Assembly: GCA_039000515.1 (NCBI GenBank)
Contig: JBCFYV010011135.1
Coordinates: 6,948,795 to 7,012,794 of the forward strand
Direction of reading: 5' to 3'
Length of the DNA stretch: 64,000 bases
Origin: Timema cristinae
Taxonomy: Eukaryota; Arthropoda; Insecta; Phasmatodea; Timematidae
Shown: positions 36,735 through 48,270 of the stretch, in pieces
Layout: every line of letters starts with the position of its first letter
How positions within the stretch are numbered: the stretch's first letter is position 1
Program-made: the position numbers and the translations under genes
The notes under the pieces: model-generated
Seen by the model: only the letters and a program-made list of their open reading frames with translations
Told to the model about the DNA's origin: nothing
Databases searched by the model: none

Positions 36735-36992
36735 TTCTAGAGGGATAGAGCTGGTACACTTGGAGGATATAGGCTGGAAAGGAACTGGAATAGCTCTTTA
36801 TGGATAGAGCTGGTACACTTGGAGGATATAGGCTGGAAAGGAACTGGAATAGCTCTTTATGGATAGAGCTGGTACACTTGGAGGATATAGGCTGGAAAGG
36901 AACTGGAATAGCTCTTTATGGATAGAGCTGGTGAACTTGGAGGATAGAGGCTGGAAAGGAACTGGAATATCTCTAGAGGGATAGAGCTGGTA
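36735..36992 (+). repeat. 59-bp tandem array, about 4.3 copies
   Basis: The unit runs GGATAGAGCTGGTACACTTG, GAGGATATAGGCTGGAAAGG, AACTGGAATAGCTCTTTAT. The first three are identical; the fourth and the partial fifth differ. CTAGAGGGATAGAGCTGGTA occurs at both edges. A short (AT)n run follows at about 37005-37025. Confidence 0.93.
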
Positions 36993-37822
36993 CTCTGAGA
37001 AAAATATATATATATATATATATATTTAGTATAAGCTTGGAAAGACCATAGTAGTTTTATTTGATTGAATCGTAATAAAATAAACCATTTACAAAAGCAA
37101 TGTTTATTAAAAGCGTGATTTTTAGCTTAACTTAGAACTACCAATGATAACATATTTTGGGAACTAGAACCAATATATTTGTCACAATTAGTGGAAAAAA
37201 AATTCTGCGGTCTTATAAAATTAATAATAATACTCTTATATGGTAATGCTAGGGTTCGATCTTTACCTCTTAATATATTAATTATTATCATTCCCATTTA
37301 TCAATGTCAATGAAGTTTATTAACTTTATTAAATATTATGTTATTTTGAAAAAAATAATTAAATAATCCATACGTCTCATCATTCTCAAAATTTTTTCAC
37401 TAAACAAGTACATAGTCAATTTTGTTAATTCGTTCAGATTAAATATTTGGAAAATATCAAGAAAAATCCAACTAGATAGTTATTTTTTTATCATTTTAAA
37501 CTAAATATTTATTTAAATTAATTAATAGCTTCTCTTTTTATTGCTTCAAAACTCTACATTTTATTAGTTTGTTTCTAATTAGACTTTGATATGGGAAGAC
37601 AAAAACCGGATAGGCTTTTAATTAGTGGGCTTATTTTAAATGGCTTCTAGCTATCCCTCCATGAAAATATGAATACATTTACTATAAATTTGGCATAAGA
37701 ATACATTTTATAGTAATTTAGGTAAATACAATTTGCCCGGGAAGTAAATAAAACGAGATGGAAGTGAACTTATAAAAATAACAATACCAATTGGTTTGAA
37801 GTTTGCATCACACAATGTAAGT
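36993..37822. other. No supported gene
   Basis: AT-rich spacer between the 59-bp and 65-bp arrays. Confidence 0.5.
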
Positions 37823-40800
37823 CGTACTATCTCCTGTCCGTACTTTCCTGGACCCTGCTTCAAGTGCTCAACAAACAAAGCTGTACTAAGATAATCTCCG
37901 TCTGTATCCTCCTAGACCCTGCTTCAAGTGTGCAACAAAGCGGTGCTAAGATAATCTTCTGTCTGTATCCTCCTGGACCCTGCTTCAAGTGCTCAATAAA
38001 CAAAGCTGCGCTAAGATAATCTCCTGTCTGTATCCTCCTAGACCCTGCTTCAAGTGTGCAACAAAGCGGTGCTAAGATAATCTTCTGCCTGTATCCTCCT
38101 GGACCCTGCTTCAAGTGTGCAATAAACAAAGCTGCGCTAAGATAATCTCCTGTCTGTATCCTCCTAGACCCTGCTTCAAGTGTGCAACAAACAAAGCTGC
38201 GCTAAGATAATCTCCTGTCTGTATCCTCCTGGACCCTGCTTCAGGTGTGCAATAAACAAAGCTACGCTAAGATAATCTCCTGTCTGTATCCTCCGGGACC
38301 CTGCTTCAAGTGCTCAACCAACAAAGCGGTGCTAAGATAATCTCTGTCTTTATCCTCCTAGACCCTGCTTCAAGTGTGCAACAAACAAAGCTGCGCTAAG
38401 ATAATCTCCTGTCTGTATCCTCCTGGACCCTGCTTCAAGTGTGCAATAAACAAAGCGGTGCTAAGTTAATCTTCTGCTGTATCCTCCTGGACCCTGCTTC
38501 AAGTGTGCAACAAACAAAGCGGTGCTAAGATAATCTTCTGTCTGTATCCTCCTAGACCCTGCTTCAAGTGTGCAACAAACAAAGCGGTGCTAAGATAATC
38601 TCCTGTCTTTATCCTCCTAGACCCTGCTTCAAGTGTGCAACAAACAAAGCTGCGCTAAGATAATCTCCTGTCTGTATCCTCCTGGACCCTGCTTCAAGTG
38701 CTCAATAAACAAAGCTGTACTAAGATAATCTCCTGGCTGTATCCTCCTAGACCCTGCTTCAAGTGTGGAACAAACAAAGCTGCGCTAAGATAATCTCCTG
38801 TCTGTATCCTCCTGGACCCTGCTTCAAGTGTGCAATAAACAAAGCGGTGCTAAGTTAATCTTCTGCCTGTATCCTCCTGGACCCTGCTTCAAGTGTGCAA
38901 CAAACAAAGCGGTGCTAAGATAATCTTCTGTCGTTATCCTCCTAGACCCTGCTTCAAGTGTGCAACAAACAAAGCGGTGCTAAGATAATCTCCTGTCTTA
39001 TCCTCCTAGACCCTGCTTCAAGTGTGCAACAAACAAAGCTGCGCTAAGATAATCTTCTGCCTGTATCCTCCTGGACCCTGCTTCAAGTGTGCAACAAACA
39101 AAGCGGTGCTAAGATAATCATCTGTCTGTATCCTCCTGGACCCTGCTTCAAGTGCTCAACAAACAAAGCGGTGCTAAGATAATCATCTGTCTGTATCCTC
39201 CTGGACCCTGCTTCAAGTGCTCAATAAACAAAGTGGTGCTAAGATAATCTCCTGTCTGTATCCTCCTAGACCCTGCTTCAAGTGTGCAAAAACAAAGCTG
39301 CGCTAAGATAATCTCCTGTCTGTATCCTCCTGACCCTGCTTCAAGTGTGCAATAAACAAAGCTGGCTAAGTAATCTCTGCTGTATCCTCCTGGACCCTGC
39401 TTCAAGTGTGCAAAAACAAAGCGGTGCTAAGTTAATCTTCTGTCTGTATCCTCCTGGACCCTGCTTCAAGTGTGCAACAAACAAAGCGGTGCTAAGAATT
39501 CTCCTGTCTGTATCCTCCTGGACCCTGCTTCAAGTGTGCAACAAACAAAGCTGTGCTAAGATAATCTCTGTCTGTATCCTCCTGGACCCTGCTTCAAGTG
39601 CTCAACAAAAAGCTGTACTAAGTTAATCTCCTGTCTGTATCCTCCTAGACCCTGCTTCAATGTGCTCAACAAACAAGTCGGTGCTAAGATAATCTCCTGT
39701 CTGTATCCTCCTGGACCCTGCTTCAAGTGTGCAATAAACAAAGTGGTGCTAAGTTAATCTTCTGCTGTATCCTCCTGGACCCTGCTTCAAGTGTGCAACA
39801 ACAAAGCGGTGCTAAGTTAATCTCCTGTCTGTATCCTCCTAGACCCTGCTTCAAGTGCTCAACAAACAAACTGTGCTAAGATAATCTCTGTCTGTATCTC
39901 CTGGACCCTGCTTCAAGTGTCAACAAACAAATCTGTGCTAAGATAATTCTCTCTGTCTGTATCCTCCTAGACCCTGCTTCAAGTGCTCAACAAACAAAGC
40001 GGTGCTAAGATAATCTTCTGTCTGTATCCTCCTAGACCCTGCTTCAAGTGCTCAACAAACAAAGCGGTGCTAAGTAATCATTCCTGTCTGTACTTCTCTG
40101 GACCCTGCTTCAAGTGCTCAACAAACAATGCGGTGCTAAGATAATCTTCTGTCTGTATCCTCCTGGACCCTGCTTCAAGTGTGCAACAAACAAAGCGGTG
40201 CTAAGTTCATTCTATTGTCTGTATTCTCCTAGACCCTGCTTCAAGTGCTCAACAAACAAAGCGGTGCTAAGTTAATCTCCTGTCTGTATCCTCCTAGACC
40301 CGCTTCAGTGCTCAACAAACAAGATCTGTGCTAAGATATATCTCTGTCTGTATCCTCTGGACCTGCTTCAAGTGTGAACAAAACAAAGCGGTGCTAAGTT
40401 CATCTCTGTCTGTATCCTCCTAGACCCTCTTCAAGTTCTCAAACAAACAAAAGCAGGTGTTTAAGATATCTCTGTTGTATCCTTAGACCTGTAAGTGCTT
40501 AACAACAAAGCTGCTGCTAAGATAATTCTTTGTATCCACTAGACCATGCTTCAAGTGTGCAACCAAACAGATGCGGTGCCAAGATAATCTTCTGTCTGTA
40601 TCTCTGGACCCGGCTTCAAGTGCTCAACAAACAAAGCGGTGCTAAGTTAATCTCCTGTCTGTATCTCCTAGACCCTGCTTCATGTGCTCAACAAAACAGA
40701 TCTGTGCTAAGATAATCTTCTGTCTGTATCCTCCTGGACCCGGCTTCAAGTGCTCAACAAACAAAGCGGTGCTAAGTTAATCTCCTGTCTGTATCCTCCT

Positions 40801-41541
40801 AGACCCTGCTTCATGTGCTCAACAAAACAGATCTGTGCTAAGATAATCTTCTGTCTGTATCCTCCTGGACCCTGCTTCAAGTGTGCAACAAACAAAGCGG
40901 TGCTAAGTTCATCTCTTGTCTGTATCCTCCTTGACCCTGCTTCAAGTGCTCAACAAACAAAGCGGTGCTAAGTTAATCTCCTGTCTGTATTCTCCTAGAC
41001 CCTGCTTCAAGTGCTCAACAAACAAAGCGGTGCTAAGTTAATCTCCTCTCTGTATTCTCCTAGACCCTGCTTCAAGTGCTCAACAAACAAAGCTGCGCTA
41101 TGATAATCTCCTGTCTGTATCCTCCTAGACCCTGCTTCAAGTGCTCAACAAACAAAGCGGTGCTAAGATAATCTTCTGTCTGTATCCTGGACCCTGCTTC
41201 AAGTGCTCAACAAACAAAGCGGTGCTAAGTTAATCTCCTGTCTGTATCCTCCTAGACCCTGCTTCATGTGCTCAACAAAACAAATCTGTGCTAAGATAAT
41301 ATTCTGTCTGTATCCTCCTGGACCCTGCTTCAAGTGTGCAACAAACAAAGCGGTGCTAAGTTCATCTCTGTCTGTATCTCCTAGAACCTGCTTCAAGTGC
41401 TCAACAAACAAAGCGGTGCTAAGTTAATCTCCTGTCTTTATTCTCCTAGACCCAAGTTGCTTCAATTGTGCAACAAACAAAGCTGTGCTAGGTCTATATC
41501 CAAATTAGTAGACTCTGCTTCAAGTCTAAAACAAACAAAGG
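37823..41541 (+). repeat. 65-bp tandem array, about 57 copies
   Basis: The unit contains GCTAAGATAATCTCCTGTCT, GTATCCTCCTGGACCCTGCT and TCAAGTGTGCAACAAACAAA. Alternating variants (GTGCAA/GCTCAA, GCGGTG/CTGCGC, GGACC/AGACC) build multi-unit blocks. Between about 39270 and 40560 copies are eroded by frequent single-base losses. Open frames inside are unit repeats. Confidence 0.97.
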
Positions 41542-42129
41542 AGAGTATGTTTTCACTCCAGTCTGAATATTCCAATTCCTCAGAAATGTTCATAACGTGG
41601 CATAGAAAGAAAGACAGAGTACAATAATAGAGTGCTTGAAATTGGAGATCTCAGATCATAAATACTCCGAGTGGAGCTTTTTAAACACGCAAAATCTGCA
41701 GGGAAATATATATACATTTTATTATATTTTTGTTTCATTTTTTTCCAAAGAAATAAGATGAAGAAGGAGAGAGCTTAAAGAAAGAACCTAGATACCGGGA
41801 GAGAATCTAGTTAAAGTAATTTATTATGGAATACCGAGTACATGGTTAAATTTTAAATTACAAACGCAAAGAGATTTGATATGATATGCGAGTATTGAAG
41901 AGGACGCTTTTATTGGGTGGGACTACCTTGATTTGAATGATAGAACGTCATTAATCATAGCTTTGGTCATTATCACCTTTATTATCTTCATACCAACCCA
42001 CCTTGGTTCAGATGATGGGAAGATATTAATATATCCTTGATCACGCTTAGCGTCCTACCACCTATCCGTTTACACTAATAAGATATGTATGAGGAAGATA
42101 CAGCTTATATAAATGGTTCTTAATCGTTT

Positions 42130-42300
42130 TACTTTCTCTCGACACGTTGGAGAGAAAGTATTATGATCGTCAAATAAATCGAACACGAGATTTTGATAAT
42201 TGTAGAAGTTTGATGACCCCTGGAGCAAAAAATGCTGTTTTAGCAATACCGTATGTCTGTACGTCCATCTGTATATCTGTCTGTCTCTACCTCAGGCTAG
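42130..42300 (-). repeat. Hairpin-ended family copy, minus strand
   Basis: The hairpin ACTTTCTCTC/GAGAGAAAGT at 42131-42159 is perfect around a 9-base loop. It is followed by ATGATCGTC and, further in, GTCTGTCTCTACCTCAGGCT, the inverted counterpart of the GACAGACA region. Confidence 0.7.
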
Positions 42301-43792
42301 AGCTAAATAAAAAACATTTAATTAGGTAAGATAATAATTATGATCACTTTTACCTAGACATGTTGGTAAATGTTAGCAGTTACCGATGAGAGCTTTTAAA
42401 AGCTCGGAACTTCAATGTTGTTATAAATATTTCAGACTTCTACCAACAAGTATTGGTAACTCTTAGAATCTACCAGCAAGTCTCAAGATTTACCAGTTTT
42501 CAGACTTTTCCAGTAATATAACTCAAATACTTCTTAATTCAGGTATTTGAAAGTGAATTTGATTCTTATGCTCTTTGGTTGACAAAGATGTTTCTCTTTT
42601 CTCATATTTCTGTAACATTGTTCCTATTTCCTAATGCCATAGAGGAAGTAACAGTGATTATTTCAGCTATGACTTTGGTGTAATGTTTCTACAACAATAT
42701 AGAGACTTACTATTTATTTTTAGAAATATTATGAGTTATGAGTAAATGTATATTTTAAGATAAAAATGGGAGAAAGTCTCTGCGGTTCACCGTACCATTA
42801 GTTTTTATTTGACAGCCCTTTTTTTTGTGAGTTCTCGCCAATTTGTCAACACTATGATAGACTCGGACATTCACATGATCATAGATACCTCTCTCAGTTG
42901 AAAAGAAAATAAGCGTGGTTGTTTACCTTATACTCGACCATGAGAAGCTCAAGTTATTCATTAAATACTCAATTATTTAATTGTAAGCCGTTAAATTAGC
43001 TTGAAAATAAATACAACAGGATTTGTATAATTCGACACGCGTTTACTCAAAACAGTGGATAATTTGAACCCACCTTGATTCCCCTTGAAATTCCTAGCTA
43101 TATCAATGAAAAAACAACAATTTATTCAAATTTTGTAAGGAAATGTATAAATTTGAAGCTTATATAATAATAGTGTTTATAATATAATAATACAGTCTAA
43201 TTAGTTTGAAATTTACAACCTCTATATCTATGTGGGTCGTGAAATTTGGTCATTCGTTCTGAAAATGGTGGCATGGCTATCATGTCTGTGAGCCGCTGCT
43301 GTAGACTTTCACCCTGGAGGAATTTATTACTTTTGGTGATGAGTATTGAAGGTTGTGTGTGTCTGTAGAACGCACACATCTAATCTCTAAGGGAGGAGAG
43401 CTTAGAAAGTGGTCAACACTTTAATCCATCACCCCCCCTCCCCTTCTCTCCCCTTCTTTATCGTTGTTTTATTGAGCTATCAGGTAGTGTGGTGATATGA
43501 CGACCCCCTCGTAAGGACAATTGTAGCGTGCAGTGGCCGCATGGTCTAAAGACCGACTCCCGCTCCACGACGCACGTTTTATTTTTCACAGCACCTCCAA
43601 AATAAACGTCGGCAAGGACACGTTAGAGATAATAGAACGTGCAGAGACGTGTAGTGCAGAGAAGGCTTGCACTGCGTTGCAATGATCTACAGCAGGTTAG
43701 ATATACTTTTGCTTGATTGATTTTCCTTGTTTATGACATCCCAGTTATTCCTACTTTTTAGTACATTGGTAGAATTATGTTATTCTTTTAAT
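42301..43792. other. No supported gene
   Basis: AT-rich. CCAACAAGTATTGGTAACTC-like phrases recur at 42365-42510. A tRNA-like head fragment (GGCCGCATGGTCTAAAGACC) lies at 43535. Confidence 0.4.
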
Positions 43793-43800
43793 ACTTAGAA

Positions 43801-44264
43801 CACGGTTGGCCCAATTTTTTATCTCAAGGGTCAAATCTTAATTATAGTTTGCACTGCAGGCAGAAGATATAGTAATTAATACCATCAAATTAATAGGGGC
43901 TTACAAACACACTTAAGGAACAATTACTTTCAATATTTAAATATAAACTACATTTTTGGTTGGTAAACCTTTTTAAAATCTATCTCTCAAGTTTTGTTTA
44001 TTAATCTCCCAAATATTTGATGCATGCTTTTGCAAAACCGCCTAACATTATAAACACATATCAATTCATTATTTTATTAATAAAATAAATGCAAAGAAAA
44101 CTCAATCATAAATGTTTAAATAAATATATTTAATATAATCAGTAGGTATCTCACATCGGCCATTGAGTGTTTCTTTTTAATTCTACTCCAGGATACTGTG
44201 AGGAGTACATTTTCAGTGAGCGTGGGCCGTTTTTGGCCCGTTGACCACCAATTGGATCACACTG
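43801..44264. mobile_element. Non-autonomous hAT-type element, 464 bp
   Basis: The ends CACGGTTGGCCCAATT and, inverted, CAGTGTGATCCAATT form an imperfect terminal inverted repeat. Flanks ACTTAGAA (43793-43800) and ACTTAGAC (44265-44272) are a 7/8 matching 8-bp target duplication, the hAT size. The subterminal GGGCCGTTTTTGGCCCGTTG motif is of a type frequent in insect hAT elements. No coding remnant is visible. Confidence 0.65.
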
Positions 44265-44529
44265 ACTTAGACAATTGATGTATTAAGTAACTATTTAATG
44301 TGTTGGATAAAAATAAACGATGCGCATAGCTCAAATGTATAGTGATTAACGAACAATGCTTGCTTTTTTTTATCGATATCTCCGCTTACAAAGCTGTAAA
44401 TTCACCTTCTGTTTATCTAGTTTTACGGTATATTTATGTATACAGAAATGTCAAAGTTTCAGGGACGCTTCTTTTGTTTTTCAACTCCATCACATAATAA
44501 ACGTATAATTATATTTATGCCTCTTTAAA

Positions 44530-44695
44530 TAGACCTTAATTTTGATGACGAAGATATTGGGGTTCATATCTTGGTTGTTTGGACTGAGGGAATTTTTTTT
44601 ATCGAATATTATCTATCCATGAAAATGTGGGTGCACTTCCTCTAATTTGAATACTCCCAATACCTAACACACTATCCTGGTTGATAAAGATATTT
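44530..44695 (+). mobile_element. SINE family 2 fragment
   Basis: GATGACGAAGATATTGGGGT, a B-box-like TTCATATC, and the body TATCTATCCATGAAAATGTG with ACTCCCAATACCTAACACAC. The A-box half is unclear. Confidence 0.4.
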
Positions 44696-45399
44696 CGAAT
44701 CAACCTAAAATTACCTGGAAACAAAGAATATAATGTGCATTTTGCCAATTTTAAATATGTTGCTTGTCATGTGATCATTAGGCTTACTTAACCTAAATAT
44801 TATCACTCCCCCGTTAATTATTACATTCAAGTAACACATAAATTGACCAATTTTTTACACAATCAATTGAATGTGTTACTATATTAATAATATGTATGGC
44901 ATAAAATAGTTATAATTTCACAAATGTATTAATTTCTTGAATGTTATATTCTTGTTCGGGAATGCTCGTGTCGAGGATGATCACGTGATGTGGCTAAGCC
45001 TCGAAAATGTTCGGGAGCACGCCTAACGTGGCTAAGAGGGTTGTGGTGGGAGGGTATGACGTCACAAACAGTAGGCTACAGTGCTGTGTAAAACATTTAT
45101 GTAACCAGGTATGGCCGGTCTCCTCGGGGAGTTGGCTCGATAATACGACAAACAAGTAGTGAGAGGTTGATATGATATTGTGGTAGAGGGGGAGGGAGAG
45201 AAATTATGCACAGGGGGCCCACCTTCATAAATTATACAAACCGAACACTTTCCCAATTGATGACAGAAATAATTCCACAGGCACTAAACAATCATTACGG
45301 GAAATGGCAACATGATTAAACTATGTGTCGAGGGGGAGGAAGTAGAAATAGTGTTTGCGGGACAAATCTAAAATTAGGAAATTGTTTACTTGCATAAGT

Positions 45400-45595
45400 G
45401 GCTACGTGGTCTAATCCGTTATCTCACATTAATCTGGTTGTATTGGGGAAATACGGGAGATAGGAGTTTAAATACTAGCTGGTGTAGTAAGGATAATTTA
45501 ACCTAAATGATTTCCAGATGTCCCTCCATGCAAATGAGGGTATATTTATTCTTGAATTCTTCCCTTCACATTGATAGACAATTAGCGTGGTTATT
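45400..45595 (+). mobile_element. SINE family 2 fragment
   Basis: GTGGCTACGTGGTCTAATCC at the head and TGATTTCCAGATGTCCCTCC ATGCAAATG in the body follow the family pattern; the B-box region has decayed. Confidence 0.4.
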
Positions 45596-45699
45596 AACGT
45601 TGTTAAAAACCAGAACTGGTACTAACATATGGGGAAAGATAAACTTTTTCTCGTTAATTTAAGTTTTAGTTTAAAAAAATATATTCTTCAATATTTCTA

Positions 45700-45865
45700 T
45701 TTATTTATTTATTTAGCACCACGTTTAACTACCCGTTCAGGTTATACACTTAAGTACAAATTACGCTAATGGATTAGGAATTGGGAAGGCTAAATTTAGA
45801 GGAAGTGAACCCGCATTTGCGTGGAGGGAGAGTCGAATAACACTTTAGGAAATACCACCCCCAGT
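45700..45865 (-). mobile_element. SINE family 2 copy, tail and body
   Basis: In reverse, the shared tail (TTTAGCACCACGTTTAACTA, CCCGTTCAGGTTATACA) and body (GGAAGTGAACCCGCATTTGC, GTGGAGGGAGAGTCG) are preserved. The head is missing. Confidence 0.6.
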
Positions 45866-46111
45866 TAAGTTTAACATAACACTTATATAATAAAATATTA
45901 AGTATACTATTATATAGTCTATTATAAATCTACATACACTTTTCCAAATTTATTCATCAGTAAGTTAAACTTAATTATTATTTATCATAACTATAAGTAT
46001 ACAATTTTTTTATTAATCATTTCAAATTCTCTCTAGATTTCAATTTTAAGCCAAATAGTCAGAACCATTTTTGAAAAAAAGTAACTCATCCTTTTATCCT
46101 AAATTTTAGAT

Positions 46112-46355
46112 TCAGAAAATTGGAAAATGACACCTGGACATGGTAATTGAACCCGGGACGTTTGGTGAAGTACGCCAATGCTCTTACCACTGAGCTATCC
46201 AGGTATCGTCCCGTACCTAGGGCCATTCTTCACTGTGAAGTGACCCTGGAAACAGGACGATTCCTGGATAGCTCAGTGGTTAGAACATTGGCGTACTTCA
46301 CCAAACGTCCCGGGTTCGATTACCGTGTCCAGGTGTCATTTTTAAATTTTCAGAA
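46112..46355. mobile_element. Inverted dimer of the tRNA-like element, about 240-bp palindrome
   Basis: The left arm 46112-46233 and right arm 46235-46355 are near-perfect reverse complements meeting at CTTCACTGTGAAG with essentially no spacer. Each arm carries a tRNA-like segment (minus strand 46133-46203, plus strand 46263-46332) with A and B boxes and an anticodon loop region TTGGCGTACTTCACCAA. The outer ends match the AAAATTG/CAATTTTC ends of the element at 24778-24954. Confidence 0.8.
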
Positions 46356-47212
46356 TATGATATCTAGAAGGAGTAACCTCAATAACAGCATAAATAATAT
46401 ATTTTTGTTATTTGAATCTTAAATTTTAGAGCTATAGTTAAAATCACGATTTCACCTGGAGGTATAACCATTTAACTTAAACATATCAAGTTGAACCAAA
46501 CCCAGCTAACCGTTTTGGCTGTAACAACGAGATAAAACCAATTTTAAAAAGCGACGTTTTTATTTAGAGAAACCAGCATAAACACGAAATTGAAACATCT
46601 CGTTCACTAAATGTGAAATGTGAAAGCCTCTAAAGAGATTCTTTATATGAGATTGGAAGCTTAAGAAAGAAAAAACTACCGAAAATTATACAAAATAGGT
46701 GAAAAAATTAGTAAAGTAATTATTGTATATTTAGCTATAACCTCAGTCATTTACTGGTTATTTTAATAAATATTACTACAACTGCCAAACAGTCATTGAT
46801 AGCTGAAAGTAAGTAACTCGAATATTTTTATAATAGTCTAGTTAGTAATTACTTGTAAATGAAAGATTACTCCTATTATCATATGCCACATTGAATTTAT
46901 TAGCAATAATCTAATATCCATACGACCTTATATAGCAGTCATTAAATGAATTTATTATGAACATGTTTCATATTTATCCTATATATATATTTTTTTAAAC
47001 ATTCTTATTTAAGTAACAAATTAGTGTAATGACCTGAGATTCTTCATATTAAAATATATACTTAAGAAAGAAATAACTATAAAATGGAATAAAAACATCA
47101 TTAATTATTTAAATTTGCCAAGCTATAATATTTTGCATGTGCTGCTATGGCTGCATCTTTACTTTACATCCATTGCTGTTTACAGCTTGTCGCCCGTGTC
47201 AGTTTTTTTATC
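46356..47212. other. No supported gene
   Basis: AT-rich spacer between the palindrome and the 816-bp hAT-type element. Confidence 0.5.
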
Positions 47213-47220
47213 AAGCCATA

Positions 47221-48036
47221 CAGCGTCGGCTCGTGTATAGACACTGCTGAACGGCAGCACCCCCTATTTCCACTTGATATTATCGATAACATTTAATATA
47301 ATCTGTCCTTTTTTTAATTCTTTATTTATTTTTATTCGTACAATATGTATTCCTTAAGCTTAATGTCAGTACTTCAGTAGCCATCCCCCAGTTTATGAAA
47401 AAGTTACAAACATCTTGTATCGTACTGTGCGCTTCACAGTGCCAGCGACATGGTGTTTGACTGTTGTGCGCATGCGCACATTGGAGGGTAGTGGGTAGGA
47501 TGGCGGGACTGCCAAGTAGAGAGAGCACTGTTGCTCTCGCAGTGCCGGCTCTGGTGAGATGATGGAAGGACATTTTTTTCACTCGGCGTGTGTTATGCTT
47601 ATAAACCGTGTACCATATTCTTGAATGTAATAAAATGTAGAAGAGTGTATAATTTGATTATTATTCTGATTCCAGCTATTCTATTTGATACTTTTTTTTG
47701 TTCTTTTATTTAACAGAAAGACTAAATGCGCTTACAATACTTTAAATGGAGAGAAAAATTCTCAATTGTCATCCAGAGATCAAGGAGAAAATTATTGAAC
47801 TTTTTGCACAAATTAAAACAAGAAAAATGGATTTCATTTTTAAATGAATATATCAATCTTGAACTATAACAATTTAAGTTAAAGTATTTAAAAATTGTTA
47901 TTTTGTTAAGATTTTATAAATTTCCTGAATACTTTTTCTTTTTATACATTTTTGTTCCTTTTATACAATTTTAAAATAAAGTCAAAACCATTTCTGGAGT
48001 AGCAACCCCACTATTTTTAGCCACGAGCTGCCACTG
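47221..48036. mobile_element. hAT-type deletion derivative, 816 bp
   Basis: The left end CAGCGTCGGCTCGTGTATAG and inverted right end CAGTGGCAGCTCGTGGCTAA are similar inverted termini. Flanks AAGCCATA (47213-47220) and AATCCATA (48037-48044) match at 7 of 8 bases, an 8-bp target duplication. It holds a short coding remnant at 47746-47847 and a GC-richer block at about 47350-47580. Confidence 0.65.
47746..47847 (+). pseudogene. Transposase-like coding remnant, 33 codons
   Basis: The frame reads MERKILNCHPEIKEKIIEL, then FAQIKTRK and a short tail to a stop. A polypyrimidine tract and AACAG precede it at about 47710. Its position inside an element with hAT-like termini suggests a piece of that element's transposase; the family assignment is from memory of similar motifs and is tentative. 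Confidence 0.35.
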
Positions 48037-48059
48037 AATCCATATATTTTCCAACACCG

Positions 48060-48270
48060 GCCTTCTAGGCCTGTTGTAGTTTCATATGCCTTATAATATA
48101 ACATAAGACTAGGACAGGCAAAACATCTAGTCCTCGGCCATTAATTTATCACTGTGAAAGGGTGAACCCATATTTTCATCAATGATACATTTTCGGTGAT
48201 ACTGGGAATCAAACCCAAGAGCCTTAGCTCAGTAGACAGACACAATACCAACTGAGCTAAGGTGTCAGAT
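48060..48270 (-). mobile_element. SINE family 3 copy
   Basis: In reverse, the body (GGCCATTAATTTATCACTGT) leads to GGGAATCAAACCCAAGAGCC, an inverted B box, and ACCAACTGAGCTAAGG at the head side. Confidence 0.6.

Noticed and set aside
37860..41627. Open frames with EHLKQGPGGYRQ or CILLDPASS repeats
   Set aside because: They are translations of the 65-bp unit on both strands, interrupted wherever a unit has an indel.
45055..45065. CRE-like TGACGTCA as a promoter element
   Set aside because: A single 8-base palindrome without a gene nearby is expected by chance at this scale.
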